Source: Lolium rigidum (Eukaryota; Streptophyta; Magnoliopsida; Poales; Poaceae). From it: 64,000 bases of DNA. Every line of letters begins with the position of its first letter. Position 1 is the first letter of the stretch. The stretch covers positions 226,074,043-226,138,042 of the forward strand of contig NC_061510.1 of assembly GCF_022539505.1 (NCBI RefSeq), given 5' to 3'. Both the position numbers and the translations under genes were made by a program. The notes under the pieces are model-generated. The model made no database searches. It saw only the letters and a list, made by a program, of their open reading frames with translations, and was not told the origin of the DNA. Positions 32,501 through 44,560 of this stretch are shown in pieces.

Positions 32501-33962
32501 AGAATCGTCAATTTCCTGCCAGAAGTGTATATCTTGAGAATGTGTTGGGAAGCAAATTCCTAGCCAGGAGAACACAAGTCATTTTTTTGTGTAATCAGCT
32601 GATGTCGTAGAGATAATTGTAGTATCGTGCACTGGTTATTTGATTCGCCATCCTGGTGACCCAGACAGAAGAACTGTAGTAATAGCAGGTTACTAGATTA
32701 GCCAGGCTGCGTCTCAAAGCATGTTGCATGCCGGCAACTTTAAGCTGCTGCCGAGATGGAATTGAAGGGATGGTAGCTGTTTTGATTGAGAGGTCAAAAA
32801 CATTATTATAATTTCCTATATCAAAGCTGAAGCCATTTGCTCAAACCAGATCAATTCGGGTACTGTTTATGGGATCTTTTTGTCCAATCCAGCATTGCCA
32901 CGATGTTGCCCTTCACTCCTCATCGCGCGTTGCCACGATGTTGCTCTTCACTGTTCATCACGCGCGGTAACGGTAGGTAGATCGAGTTCTTTTCTCCTTT
33001 TTTCTTTCCGTACAAATTTCACGATTACCCGTTTCTCCCGGTCACCCTCAGTCATTTAGTTCCGGCCATTGTATCTTTTTCGCATTATTTCATGACTCGT
33101 TTGACCTGTTGTTTACGGGTTTCTTAGTTCCGGTCATTGTATCTTTTTCGCATTGTTCCATGCCTCGTTTGACCTGTTGTTTACGGGTTTCCGGTATGGC
33201 GGTAGCGCTTCGTGTGACTATATTTTCCTCGCATGGGCTCGTGGCCTCTCTCGAAAGACCCCGTGGCGGTATCTCATCTCCTCTCGATCTCTCCCATGCA
33301 CCGCTCCTCGATGAGCTCCAATGGCGCCGCACCTCTAGCAGATTCCCCCTGCCGACCTACTAACCCCCTCCCCCCCAATCGCGACACCGTTCTAGAACCC
33401 TAGCGTGGCCTCTCCTGTCGGCGCCCCTCCAGCGCTGGATGGACTTTGTCTGCTCCCGTTTGCAAGCGGTAAAGTTCAGCGAGGCTTGGCCATCCCAGCT
33501 CCAACAACCATTCTTCCGGCACATCCACACGCGTGCATCTCCAGGCGCGCAGCCGGCCAAGGAGGAGACTGCTGTGAAGAGAAGTAGGACATCCATTTCT
33601 GATTGTTATTCAGGCTGGTCTTGATTTTGATCCCTGATTTTTCTTGATGTCAGTGTAGATTTTCGGTCTGGGTTTCGCCTCGTTTCCCGTGCTTCCCACC
33701 GCGTGCGAAACATTAGCGACGCGGCGCAAGATTTTGGTGCGAGCTGGGCTTCGGCGCGAGATTCGGCCGGTCCTCTCGGGCCAACTTTTGGCATGCTTTA
33801 AAATCGCGCGATGCAAATTTTTGGTGCGCTGGGCTTCCAAACGTCGGGTTTTTCGCCCAATTAATGCGAGAAAATAAATTGTTGGCAACCAATCAGGCCT
33901 TGTTACTTCTTTCTTCGTCATTGCAAAGAGAATCACATGTTTTCTTTTTACTCCCATCATCT
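32501..33962. other. Duplicated non-coding segment (copy A)
   Basis: It is collinear with about 46334-47306. About 33330-33770 has no counterpart in copy B, which joins across it, so copy B probably lost about 440 bp. It contains a local tandem repeat of the phrase with CGCATT and CATGCCTCG/CATGACTCG near 33075-33185. No gene is supported. Confidence 0.6.
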
Positions 33963-35692
33963 TTTTAAACATATGGCTCGAAAGCCCGATTTTGAATTAA
34001 CAAAGCTATCAACCGGCCAGACGTACAATGGTAGCAACAACAGATAAGAAAAAAACAGCGAAATACTGGGGTTACCAGCTTACGATACACCAAAAGAAGC
34101 AACAAAGAAGAAGAGAAACAAGCTACAAAACACTAGCTAACTAGGCAGAGAGCTTGAATCCGTCGATGGAAGCGCTGTCTTCTGTTGCAAGGGCACGGCG
34201 CCGAAAACTGCCCCGAACTAACAGATCTCCCAAGCTTAAGCAAAGCGCACCCATGACCGTCAGAGCGTGGTTATCTTCCTGTCTCGAGATACTAAAGAGG
34301 GAGGACTTGATGGAGACGCCTCCAAGGAGGAGAGCGGCACCCAAGGGCGTCGCCGTCACCTGCACCGGCCGAGGCCTTGCCGGGCTTTCGCCCTAGCCCA
34401 ACCACCACCCCTCAAGACGCAGCCTTGACACTTATCCTACGACACATTGCTCCCACGGCGTAAGGAAGAAACCACCGGCATCGCCTGCGGCATGACGCCG
34501 GCCTAGGAAACCACCCATGGGTATCTAGGAGGCCGCCCAAACTAGACCGAACATCGTGTATATGTAGCCACGGAGACAATGGCGACGACAAGCACAAAAA
34601 AGGTGGAGAGGGTGTGCCTAAAGCCAAAGAAGAGAACTTTGCGCCAACGGAGAAGCGCGCAAGTTAAGCCTGGCGGCGTGATCCAACTACGAAAAAGGAG
34701 GGACATTTGGTGATGCCTCCAAGAAGGGACACGTCGTCGAGGACGTCGTCATCACCCGCAGCGGCCAAGGCCTTGCACAGCTTTCGCCGATGTCCCCCCA
34801 TAACCCGAGGCCGGCCACCACCATGAGACTGCAGAGTGGGAAACAGAGCCGGCACCGCCGGCAACACTACAACCAGTCTTGCCAGCCCAGGGGACGCAGT
34901 GACCTAGACCCCGGGTCAACTACGCCAAGCTCAACGCCGACACAGCCGCGCACCGCCAAAATTGCCGCAGCAACCATAGCATGTACAAGCCGTCCATGCC
35001 ACCTCGGGAAGCCCCTGCCGTCCATGGCGAAGCACAGCGCCCCGCCAAGCATATGGCGAGGCGGCGACAAGAGCCGGATGCTAACACCGCCACCACCGCA
35101 TCGCCCGCACGCGACCGCGGCTGGCAACCATCAAGCATCAGCAAGCGCCGCCCACCCCTGGAGCAGCGTCACACCACTGCCCGGAGCCCTAGCCCCGGCA
35201 GCCAAGGCATAGCCCCAACTGTGCCTGAGGCGACACGGACCCAACCGTGCTGCCAGCCTGACTCCACCAACGCAGGGACCAGCAGCCTGAGCCAGGAGCT
35301 TATCCCGAGCAAATCCAGGCCCGACACCCACCACCACGACGGGAGGGCGGAGCCAGATCTGCAGGGGTCGGCGGCTACGGTTGATTCCGGCCAGAGACGA
35401 TGCCGGAGCTGCACCGGGAGCCCGCAGCAGGCCTGGGCCACCGAAGACGGCGCGGAGGAGCGGCGAGGGGCCCCAGCGCTGCGCTGACCTCCATCCCGCA
35501 GAGAGGAGGGCCACGAGACCAGATCCCCGCCGCCCCCATCACGGGCGCATCACAGCCTTTGCCGGCGGCGGCCTCCAGGGGCGACGAGGCGGGGAGGGAG
35601 GGGAGGGGGGTGGTGGCGTTGGGGGCTAGGGTCCGCCCCCTGCATCGCCTGGAGGGGACGACGCGAGGGCGTTTTTTCCGAACAGCTGAACA
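33963..35692 (-). mobile_element. 1.73-kb non-LTR retroposon with 15-bp target duplication
   Basis: TTACTCCCATCATCT flanks it at 33948-33962 and 35693-35707. Copy B at about 47304-47320 has a single ACTCCCATCTTCT, the empty site. In minus orientation the 3' end reads CATATGTTTAAAAA, and the 5' half is GC-rich and C/G-run-rich like a retroposon leader. Reading frames are many but none resembles RT or endonuclease, so it is non-autonomous or a processed RNA mobilised by a LINE. Confidence 0.8.
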
Positions 35693-35858
35693 TTACTCCC
35701 ATCATCTCGGGAAGGATGTGGCAGATTACAACTCTTAATCTGAAAGTCATCAGCACAAGTTCGATCAAGTTCATAGCAAGAAAAAACTTTCATATTATGT
35801 CTATTTGGTGTCGTAGATGTTGATTGTCAAACATTACATCGTTTGACTTTAAAAAAAG

Positions 35859-36298
35859 GGAGTGGTGTTTTGGAACATGAGAGCATATGCTCTCTATATT
35901 TTGAAATGCATCTTACACATATTTCAAATTTCAAAAAAATTGAAACAAAAAATTTGCACCTACATCTTCACGTGCTACGCACTCATAAAGTCGTTTCATA
36001 AAAAATGAACTTATCATGTGACATGTGTAAAAAAGACAAATTTCAGTGCTGAAAACAATGCTTTTCACATGATAAGTTTTCTCTTTTTTACATAGGCCAC
36101 AAAAAATATTATTTTTTCGTGAAACTTGACGCATACACATATATTATGGAGATATACATGTAGAATTTTTTGTCAAAATTTTTCCACACTTTGAAATATG
36201 TTTTGTTGGTAGAGGGAGCATACGCACCCGGAGCCGAATTGAATTTCCACACTTTTCCTACTAAACAGCTAGCTGTTTTGCAATTGGTAAACAGACAA
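35859..36298 (+). mobile_element. AT-rich element, inverted partner of 49850-50243
   Basis: The core 35859-36245 matches 50243-49850 in opposite orientation (GGTGTTTTGG, GAGCATATGCTC, GAATTGAATTTCC). The inserted segment in copy A lies between CTTTAAAAAAA and CTTAAAAAAA, while copy B reads GACTTTAAAAAAACTTTATATG once. Copy A carries about 55 extra bases at the right end. It is non-coding; see the partner for the class. Confidence 0.65.
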
Positions 36299-36951
36299 TT
36301 CTTAAAAAAACTTTATATGTTCGGATGCCGGCAACTTTATTAAGCTGCTGCTGAGATGGAACTACAGGGCTGCTAGCAGATTTGATTGATGTAGGTAAAA
36401 AACATGAACTAATTACGTACTGGAAAATAATTGGAAGAATATTTTCGCAAGTGATCGAGTTAGGGTCGGCTCTGCCTGTTGTTTAGCTGGGCTAGTCGTC
36501 AGGTCGGAAGAAGTGGGCGTTTTGTTTTTCTTCTGCAGGCGGCGTAATGAGTTTGTTCGACCGAGTGCGTGTGGGTGTCGGTGTCCGTATTTGACTCTGG
36601 AACCGGCTTTGGAATCGGTGCTTGAGTTTACAAGTAGTAGTGCGTACTCGTCTAGATCGAAACCTCTGGTCGACGTGAAGAAAACAGATCCATGGAGCAC
36701 ACCCGTCGCCATCGTCCATGCGGCGTGGGCCAAACACCAGCTTCTTCCAGCAGCCACAGCCAGAGTCCAAGGTAGCAACCTACCCCTCTCCCTCCGCCGG
36801 CTCTCATTGCACCAATGCACCATCTTGTTTGACTGATTGCTACCTTGTTTTGTAAAAAAGAGGTCCCCAGAATAATGTACTGTAGTAGTTCAAACTTAAA
36901 CTAGAATCACGGCAAAAGATATGGAGGAAAAAACTGAACTACTAACTACTA
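36299..36951. other. Duplicated non-coding segment (copy A)
   Basis: It matches about 47462-47576 joined to 49304-49800. At 36540-36550 it reads GGCGGCGTAATGAGTTTG without interruption, the empty site for the Harbinger-like element of copy B. Confidence 0.7.
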
Positions 36952-37033
36952 CTCCCTCCGTTCTTTTTTAATTGACTCGGATTTAGTACAAACTTGTACT
37001 AAATCCGAGTCAATTAAAAAGGAACGGAGGGAG
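36952..37033. mobile_element. 82-bp Stowaway-type MITE
   Basis: CTCCCTCCGTTC and GAACGGAGGGAG form the ends of an almost perfect hairpin with arms of about 38 bp. TA flanks it on both sides (36950-36951 and 37034-37035). Copy B at about 49810-49820 reads ACTACTAGTAGTC, the unoccupied site. The CTCCCTCCGT terminus and TA duplication are the Tc1/Mariner-Stowaway signature. Confidence 0.95.
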
Positions 37034-37079
37034 TAGTAATCTAGTAAACCTTGTCGCTATTGCTTCCTGGCGCTAGGTA

Positions 37080-38180
37080 CTCCCTTCTTCTTAAATACAA
37101 TACCACTTTGTTCTTATTTTTTTGAGGTAAAATTTGACTAAGAGCATCTCCAGTTATATCCTCGAAAACGTTTTCTAAAGGGATTGGAGGGACGCCGGAC
37201 AAACTACATTCTCCAGTCGCAGTTTTCTAATGTTATTTTCGTTCGGCACGTCTTTAAATTGTGTCTGGCGTGATGGGAACGTCCTTGATACATAGGGGCT
37301 CATTGTCGCCTCCACGCCCTACTCCGCCCCGCACCCTACTCCGCCCCACGCAAGCCCATCATTGTCGCCTCCAGGGCCGCCCCATTCTTCGTGCGCGCCG
37401 GCGGGGATGGGCTGGCAGCGGAACATCACCTTCTCTAGACGCTCGAACGCCACGGAAACCATCGGCGATGGCCACGGCGAGAGCGACAGCATGCGCGACG
37501 ACTCGTCTGGAGCGATGACATTGGCGGCGGTGTGACGCGGCGGGAACTCTGCCTCCATCTAGGCGACGTCGAGACTGCGGGGCTTGCACCATCACTGCTT
37601 GTAGCCGTCGGGGACTTGTCCGCGTCGGAACGTGCTCTCACGGCGCTCTGCCCCATGAGCAGCTTGCCAAGAGGAGCCGGGCCCTCCTCCGCACGCACTG
37701 GGCAAGAATGGAGCCATGCCGAGGGGAGCTGCGGCAAAGCTTGGATGGCCTTGCCACAGTGCACGATTTAGAGATGTGCCCACCAAGTGTTTGTGGTAAG
37801 TCACATAGAGAAAACTGCAAGTGTTCTTTTGGCATGGGGGCAGCGACTGAAAAACAACGTCCCCACAGCGTCCCCCAAATATGAAAAGTGTCCGACGCTC
37901 ACGTTTCCCCAATATGAAAAGCGTCCGACGCTCCCCCCAAACGTGCCAGGACATGCTTCGAACGTCGTTTGGAGTCTCCGACTGGAGATGCTCTAATAAT
38001 TGGGTCAACCAAATATGCGTTGCATGTCCTTTAAGCTATATCATCGGATGCACATTTTAATGAACGGTATATTTTGAATGACATATAACTTATATTTGGT
38101 TGAATAAATCATTAGTCAAAATCTGACAGAAAAAAATAAAAGAATAGTTTGACCTTGTATTGATAGACGGATGGGAGCAT
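37080..38180. mobile_element. Older Stowaway-like element hosting a nested insertion
   Basis: A left part starting near TACTCCCTTCTTCTTAAATAC and a right part ending near GACGGATGGGAG face each other around the nested element 37142-37993. Subterminal AAAATTTGACTAA and TTAGTCAAAATCTGACA are inverted. It is diverged, so the ends are approximate. Confidence 0.55.
37142..37993. mobile_element. PIF/Harbinger-like non-autonomous element, 852 bp
   Basis: The ends GAGCATCTCCAGT and ACTGGAGATGCTC are perfect inverted repeats, flanked by TAA at 37139-37141 and 37994-37996. The TAA (TWA) duplication fits Harbinger. The interior has tandem phrases near 37868-37935 (AATATGAAAAG with GTCCGACGCTC). There is no transposase. 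Confidence 0.9.
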
Positions 38181-38493
38181 GAGAAAGCAAGAGGATAGAA
38201 ACGACTGACTAGAAAATGATAAACAAAATGTACAAATTGAAGTTCAATCTAAAACAATTACTATACAACCGACTAGAAAAAAAAATACTAGAGACAAGCG
38301 GGTGCATCCATCCAAAGCTGTTGGAGTGGATGCGACACGCACAGGCACAGCGATGAGACACCGCTGGATTAATAAATAAACAAAGAAGAGAAACTCAGAA
38401 GAGTAAGACTCACACACAAAATTCCCCAAACAACACTAGGACTGGACTAGGCTAGGGCCCCCTCTCGCCGCCGGCTGCCCTCGCCCTCTCGCC

Positions 38494-40088
38494 ATGGACA
38501 GCGACGGCGACCCCCACCCTCACACTCCTAACCCTGCCGAGGAGAAAGCGAGGAAGAAGTCGATCAAGAGAGCGAGGAAGAGAGAGCTCCAGAAGCTGAA
38601 GCTCCAGCAGGGACCCAGCGAGCTACACAAGGAGGATCCCCAAGTTGGCCAAATCTCCCCTCCCGGTGCCCTCCTTCAAACTCTTGCTCTCCGTCTGGCG
38701 GCCTTTCTCAAGATAAAGCAGGGCCCCAGTGAGCTGCACAAGGAGGGCCGCCCTGAAACTTCTGGTCCTGGCATCGGGGAGCAAGCGGGGTAGGTCTTCC
38801 GGTAGTAAATTAATTAGCTTGCACGTGTGTGCGGGGGTTTTAAAAAGGATGTGATTTGTACCCATGTTAATCTTTCCTCGCATATCGAGTAGAGATTAGA
38901 ATGCCACATTAGCAAGGAGGCAAGCAAGGATCTCTGGTCATGCTCTGTTCCTTGACCCTGTTTTTCTAGGGAAGATGATTATCTATCTTGCTCTTTCTGA
39001 GAAGCTTAAGCACTGGACAAGACAATGCTGGTCGTACAACTGAGCTCCAGATCTTTCAACCTTTGCAGGTCACCCGCACCCGAAGGAGCTCGTGTTCGCC
39101 AGAGTGTTCTCTACTCAGGTCGCCCCAGGCGATCTACAACAGATAAGAAACCGTAAGTTTACAGTTCTGTGCGAATGTTATCTGAAAAGCTTGATGTGAT
39201 TCCAAGCTTTATAAACCTATATCATAACTCTATGAATATTTTTTAGCTAATGCACATGAAAGTTTTGCAACAGTTACATTGGCATGCACGCAGCTCCTCA
39301 GAACCATGACATAAAATTTGTTGATTTATTTTGCTTTTTCCTAATCTCCAGGTTTATCTTTCTTTGGTTCCTATTTACAAGTTTTACATTTGCAGATGTA
39401 GCATTAAGACACAAAGATTATCTTTTTACCTTTAATACATGAATCAATCAAATAATATAATGGAGAAAATTGACAACATACCAACATGTCACTAGTGCGT
39501 TGTGGCACCACAATATGTAGGCAATGTGAATGGGCGTTCTAATTTCTGAATGAACTTCTATTACATGTATGTGATTAGGTATAATACCATACAAAGAGAA
39601 TAATGATCTAGGTTGTAACTTTTAACACCACCATCACATGAGTGGCCACGATAATCAATAGTTGAGGTCTGTTTGCTTTAGAGATATATATTTACCTATT
39701 AAATACTTGCAAACCACCTGGAACTACAATTCGTGTTCGGCAAAGTGCTCTTTATTCAAGCCGCCTCAGACAAGAAAAAAAACCATCACATAATAAGCCA
39801 CTGTAACTTCCCTTACTTATTTTGGATATTGTTTATGTGCCTTTTTCCATTAGCATCTTAGAATCTATCTTTTTGTCTGTTATTTGCACTACCCCTCTCA
39901 TAGAAGAAATACTTTCTCCGTCCAAATATGTGCGGCATAAAATTTGAATGAGCACATCCGGTATTAGGTGGTGCTGCCCTGTCTAACGCTCTGCTTTTCT
40001 GGTTCTGCCCCTGGCCTGCGTGGTTGAGATTCAATCTCATGGCGCTACATGCAAGATACTAGGCAGTAAATTCGGGGAAGTTGACCAC

Positions 40089-40134
<46 letters not shown>

Positions 40135-42784
40135 ATGGGAAGGGTGGAGAGGTACTGCTGTAAATGTTTGATTAGGGGTAGTCTCCAGCTGGCTCTCTTT
40201 GGTCTGAGCGAAAAAAATTCTGCACACCGAGAGAGGAATTTATATGCAATGCTACTTTATGTTAAAGAAGCTAGTATTTACTTTTCCGTACTTCCATATC
40301 CATAGTTACTGACCAACAATGTTCTGATCAGGGTTGAGGATAATGCTGGCAAGGTGAGTGGCAGTGAGGGTCCTACAGTTACAGATCTACCTGAATTCAA
40401 GGTGCTAGCACTCAATGAGGGACATCCTAAACCTGAATTGACTGATAGGTATGATATCATTGTTTAGTTATTTGTAATCGGGGCTTGCTTTGTTGAAATG
40501 TCAAATGCTGATTAGGGCCTGTTGTATTCTTTCATGTGTTCTTCATATCATGCAAATATGTTTGATTCATCAACTTAATGAAAATTGCTGAAGAAGATTA
40601 TGTATATCAAATAAACGGTAACTTTAGAATAAACACTGATTGATCTCATATTTGTTTCTCTAGCTCCAAGGAAGGTGACACTGCCAACAGCGAGACTGAG
40701 TCAGAAGTTGTTGTGGAGGAGGAGCCCAAAGATGAATCAGATTGTGATTCGTACGTACGATGTTGATTCTGTTAATATGGTTGTTTATTTTGTTGTTGAT
40801 AATTTGTGACTCGAAAATGCATTTATATAGCAAGAAGGATCAAAGCTGTAAATTTTGACCTGTATACTTGGATCAAATATGCAAAAAAAAAGAACATCAT
40901 GCCATAAACTGTTGGCATTCTAAGTTTATCCAATCAAGTGCTATTAGCACATAGCCAATTAGATATAAGCCCATCAAGTGCAGAATCTTGATCTAGCTCA
41001 TAGCACCGGCAGGAAATAAGCCAACATGTGTTACTGTTCATTTGCAGTAATGGTGCTTTGTTTTGTTTTATAGAGAGATGTTCACTAGCTCAATTATATT
41101 TAACAAATTTCAGTGTGCATGGCATAACCCTTTGCTTTATATGGCCTTTAGGCTCTGATTTTTTTTGCTTGCTTTTAACCATATAGACATGCTTTCATTT
41201 AGGGAGGAGGAGTGGTGTAAATTCAGAGAGTACAAAAAGAGAATGTTGGATAAGGATTTTTCTCCTCAGAGTGCCACTCAAGCTGCTGCTTCTGATAAGA
41301 ACTCAGCTGTTGAGAATGTCACTGAATATTCTGGAGTTGCCGAGTGGGCTGACCGATCATACTTAACATGGCAGAAGTCTTTGCTAGTTTGTTCAGAGGC
41401 TCAGCATACTATGGTGGCACCTTCAAGTGATGAACCACCGTTAAGTTTCCAATCATCTACTCTATGTTTTTTTCTCATCGTGTTATTTTCCTCTCCATTG
41501 CTTGACACCATCTGCCATTTCTTTCTCTACTTGTTACTAGTTTGTACAATCACGGTCATGTTTTGTACTCTTCATAGCGTTTCTTCTAATACAATCCAAT
41601 GTGCATTCAGATGTGTCTTCTAGAAAAAGAAAATTGAAAAAAAGCATTTTGATCTATATTTGTTATTTGGCACAATATCAATAATATTGTATGAGTTTCT
41701 GACTCTTCATTTCCTCTACACCATAGTGTTATCCTCACCACTGTTTTTCTAAGATACACATTCTCTAATCAGGCACACATTTTCTAACTAGGCAGTATAT
41801 CTATGAGGTTATACCAGCCTTAAAACTACATATTGGTGTTCGCAACTTTGCACCACACCAGGGGCGGAGCCAGAAACAACCCAAGTGTGGTGCTAATACA
41901 GGCTTAGTGGTGCTAATTACCTAGCATTTCATGTTTGTAACCTTGAAACGGAGGAATAACTTGTTGCAGTGTAGCTGCTCGGTCGGTGCTACAACACCGG
42001 TAGCACCAGGTGTAGCTCCGCCACTGCACCACACATATATTTTAGTTGATTTACTCCTCCAATACACAGTGTGGTTCTTAACATGTGTAGACTATTGTTG
42101 ATAACTTCATCATCATATTCTGTTTTGTATTTGATCTGGAAATGGCAGATTCTAAATTGCTTGTAAATACAGGTCTGAAGTATCTGATGAAGATATTATT
42201 CAAAATGGAGAAAAATGGATGAGTGACGAGGTGATGGTGGCTTTCAATGAATACATTGAAAGAACTGATAAACTCAGGGTCTGTATTATATTGTGTATTT
42301 TAATTATTTTAATTGCAAGGAAGTATCCTTTTACAGCATTGTAAGCCACTAACAATGTTGTTGTTGTTGTTGCTGTTGCTGTTGTCTTTCTTTAGGAACT
42401 TGAGTACTGTTTCGAGAAACTTTGCCATCAATGTTTTAACGTAGAATGTTATTTCAAGATTTTCCACCACTTCAATTTCACTGTGAAGACGAAGCACCCT
42501 AGTTCAGATGATTGGAAATCGATAACATACTTTGCTGAGTTGAAGGAGATATTTGGGGAAAAGTATTATTTCTGTTGCCCATTGGAATCAAGTGAAAATG
42601 GTATTAACTCTTATCTAAACGAAGGATCTAAGAATAACTGCAACTTTGTAATACAATCTTCTGAGCTCAATTTTTTTCAGGTCGATGTTATGCTTGCAGG
42701 AATCAAGGGGTGTATGATCTGATGCATCCAGCTACAGGTGGATTTGAGAGGGGTTTACCGGGTACTGTATTCCCTTATATGTAG
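38494..42784 (+). CDS. DUF3615 protein, copy 1
   Basis: Eight exons: 38494-38789, 39069-39152, 40332-40448, 40664-40750, 41203-41439, 42173-42278, 42396-42600 and 42681-42784. All have GT/AG borders and the phases sum to 411 residues. The basic N-terminus (KARKKSIKRARKRELQKLK) is nuclear-signal-like and is followed by two SELHKE repeats. Residues about 165-195 are acidic (VVVEEEPKDESD). Residues about 310-400 match the grass domain DUF3615, with FHHFNFTVK, the TYFAELKEIFG block, the Cys pair in CYACRNQ and the closing HPATGGFERG. Its role is unknown. The exon 5 donor is CC then GTTAAG, weaker than the AG then GTAAAG of copy 2. A decayed second copy of exon 2 lies near 39725-39790. Confidence 0.85.
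40089..40133. repeat. (GA)n microsatellite
   Basis: An uninterrupted run of about 22 GA units lies in intron 2 of DUF3615 copy 1. The equivalent part of copy 2 (about 54673) has only a short GA-rich stretch. Confidence 0.97.
41859..42026. mobile_element. 168-bp hAT-type MITE in an intron
   Basis: CAGGGGCGGAGC at the left and GCTCCGCCACTG at the right are inverted with one mismatch. The 8-bp duplication CACCACAC flanks it (41851-41858 and 42027-42034). Copy 2 of the gene (about 56110) lacks it. Confidence 0.92.
42352..42384. repeat. TTG/CTG triplet microsatellite
   Basis: About ten GTT/GCT triplets lie just before exon 7 of DUF3615 copy 1. Copy 2 has only three at about 56445. Confidence 0.9.
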
Positions 42785-43969
42785 GTGGTTATTGTATTCT
42801 GTTAGAAGGTAACGCTATGATGCCTTTTCAAGTATCGGTAATTAGCTATAATATTTCTAGCTAAGCAAAAACTATCTCATTGGAGTAAGGAGGATGGATA
42901 GGTGTCAAAATCAATCAATAAAAATAAAATGTAAGGTATAGTAAATTAATTTGTAAAAAAAAGACTCGTGAAATACCTTCATCGCACACATCGAAGCTTG
43001 GTGTTCTGTGAACTTGCATGCATGTGGCTTTGGCAAGGATGAAATCATTTGTAAGTCATAGATTGAAGTCAAATAAAATCGCTACCTTTTTTATTGAATG
43101 TAGCAAGACTCGGGAGAACCACCGAAGGAAACAATTCTTTGATTCTCTCTCTCTTGAGCAGTTTGTAGGCAGTATATTGAACCGCTTGCACATAGATCGG
43201 CGTCTGTGTAGTGGTCGTTGATGGGACGTGGGACATGTCTTTACGTATCTGCTAATTTAGGAAGCGCGCTTGAAGGCAGTGGCATGAGTAGATAGAGGAA
43301 GAGGAAATAGATAAGAGCCGAATGGGAACGGGTTTTCCCTGTAAATTTTGGAGATCGCTGGACTGGTCACACATCTTAGATCGAATGACTATCACTAATT
43401 AGGGTGATGTGGAAGCATTTAGTAGCAACAAATAATATTTAGCTGCTCTTAGTCGGGTTTATCTATATCTATATCAAGAGTAGCGTGTTCATCTTTAAGG
43501 CCCCTCGCCCCTCCCATGTTGCTGCAGGAATGGTAAGAGATATCTAAGGGCGCCTTCTGTTTTGAGCAAAAGAAAAGATTACTATCTCAGCATGTAGCTG
43601 CCACTTGATTTTTTTTTTTGTAATAAGTAGTCATGGATATTTGTAGGAAGAACAATCTTATCTGTGGCATGAAAATAGTAATGCAGTAGACAAATGAGCA
43701 TTGTTGCTCTTTATATAGGTGCTCAGAATGGGCCCATGGATAGCGTGTGGGCCAACTAAGCACCGCGTCCTTACATATACCTCACAAAATTTGTTACTCC
43801 GTACTAACAAAATATTAACTCAACAATATGGTATAATCTTAACATAGCACTAAAAAAAGTTAAGGATCTTATAAACATGTGATGTTATTCACATTCGCAA
43901 TGCTGATCACACAGCAAACCACACCTAAATTCTAGGAATCTAACCACCGAGCAAAGGCATCAGGGGGCT
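42785..43969. other. 3' flank of DUF3615 copy 1 and unique spacer
   Basis: 42785 to about 43250-43340 is shared with copy B (56855 to about 57340). The remainder shows no gene or recognised repeat. Confidence 0.6.
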
Positions 43970-44287
43970 TCACGTATGGTCTGCGGGATAAAAGACTTTC
44001 CATTTGCCTTTATAGACACACGCTGTAGGCATTACAAAGAAGGAACACCAGAAGATTACATCAGTACTAAAATAACAGAGAATGGGAACAGCACAAAACT
44101 GAAGCCTGAAATGCGTCATAGAGATGATTTGCTCGGGGATGCTGGTCCTTAGGGGCACGTGCACAAAGACTTCCCGGCTGTCATCAGCAGTGTCAGGCCG
44201 ACTCTGGTAAGGTACCAGCCACAGCGGTGCGGTCGGCAGCTCGTTCTGGCGGCGGTAGTGGTCGTTAGGTAGTTCAAGAACCTCGAT
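43970..44287 (-). CDS. Possible terminal exon of an unidentified gene
   Basis: In minus orientation an acceptor-like AATAAACTTAG is followed by an open frame of 105 codons to a stop. Its first part (IEVLELPNDHYRRQNELPTA, then PLWLVPYQSRPD and REVFVHVPLR) looks like real protein. The last 50 residues are hydrophobic and may be 3' UTR read through. No donor or upstream exon is found nearby, so it may be a gene fragment. I do not recognise the family. Confidence 0.35.
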   Translation of the reverse strand: MEVLELPNDHYRRQNELPTAPLWLVPYQSRPDTADDSREVFVHVPLRTSIPEQIISMTHFRLQFCAVPILCYFSTDVIFWCSFFVMPTACVYKGKWKVFYPADHT

Positions 44288-44560
44288 CTAAGTTTATTAT
44301 GTTTGGGATGCTTTGTACTTCTTCCGAACTTATATTATAGATCTGGATTCTTCTTGCAAAAAAATCATCTAGTAATATTTCTTAAGTGTATTCTCCTCGG
44401 AGAGACCTTAGAACTCCAATTGTTCTCCACTTCAGTTTTATATACTTTTAACATATCAGAAGCTTCTGACTTGTTCTTTTAAGGTGAACATAAGTGTATC
44501 TCGTAAAGCCAGCAATGAGTCATACAAAAATTAACTCTTTTCCTTTAGTGGGAGGTGTTA
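44288..44560. other. No recognisable feature
   Basis: This is AT-rich sequence between the possible exon and the LTR fragment; nothing is supported. Confidence 0.5.

Larger units (their letters stand above)
31236..43340 (+). repeat. Segmental duplication, copy A
   Basis: This block is collinear with 45126-57340. Shared content in order: copia remnant, orphan terminal exon, a 5'-flank region, the DUF3615 gene and about 0.5 kb of its 3' flank. The copies differ mainly by transposon insertions and deletions. The left breakpoint lies inside the copia remnant; the right breakpoint is after about 43250-43340. Confidence 0.88.

Noticed and set aside
33963..35692. Protein-coding gene from long GC-rich frames (for example 34790-35212 plus, 35514-35131 minus)
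   Set aside because: Frames overlap on both strands, are Pro/Ala/Arg-rich by composition, and the whole stretch is a single insertion with target duplication.
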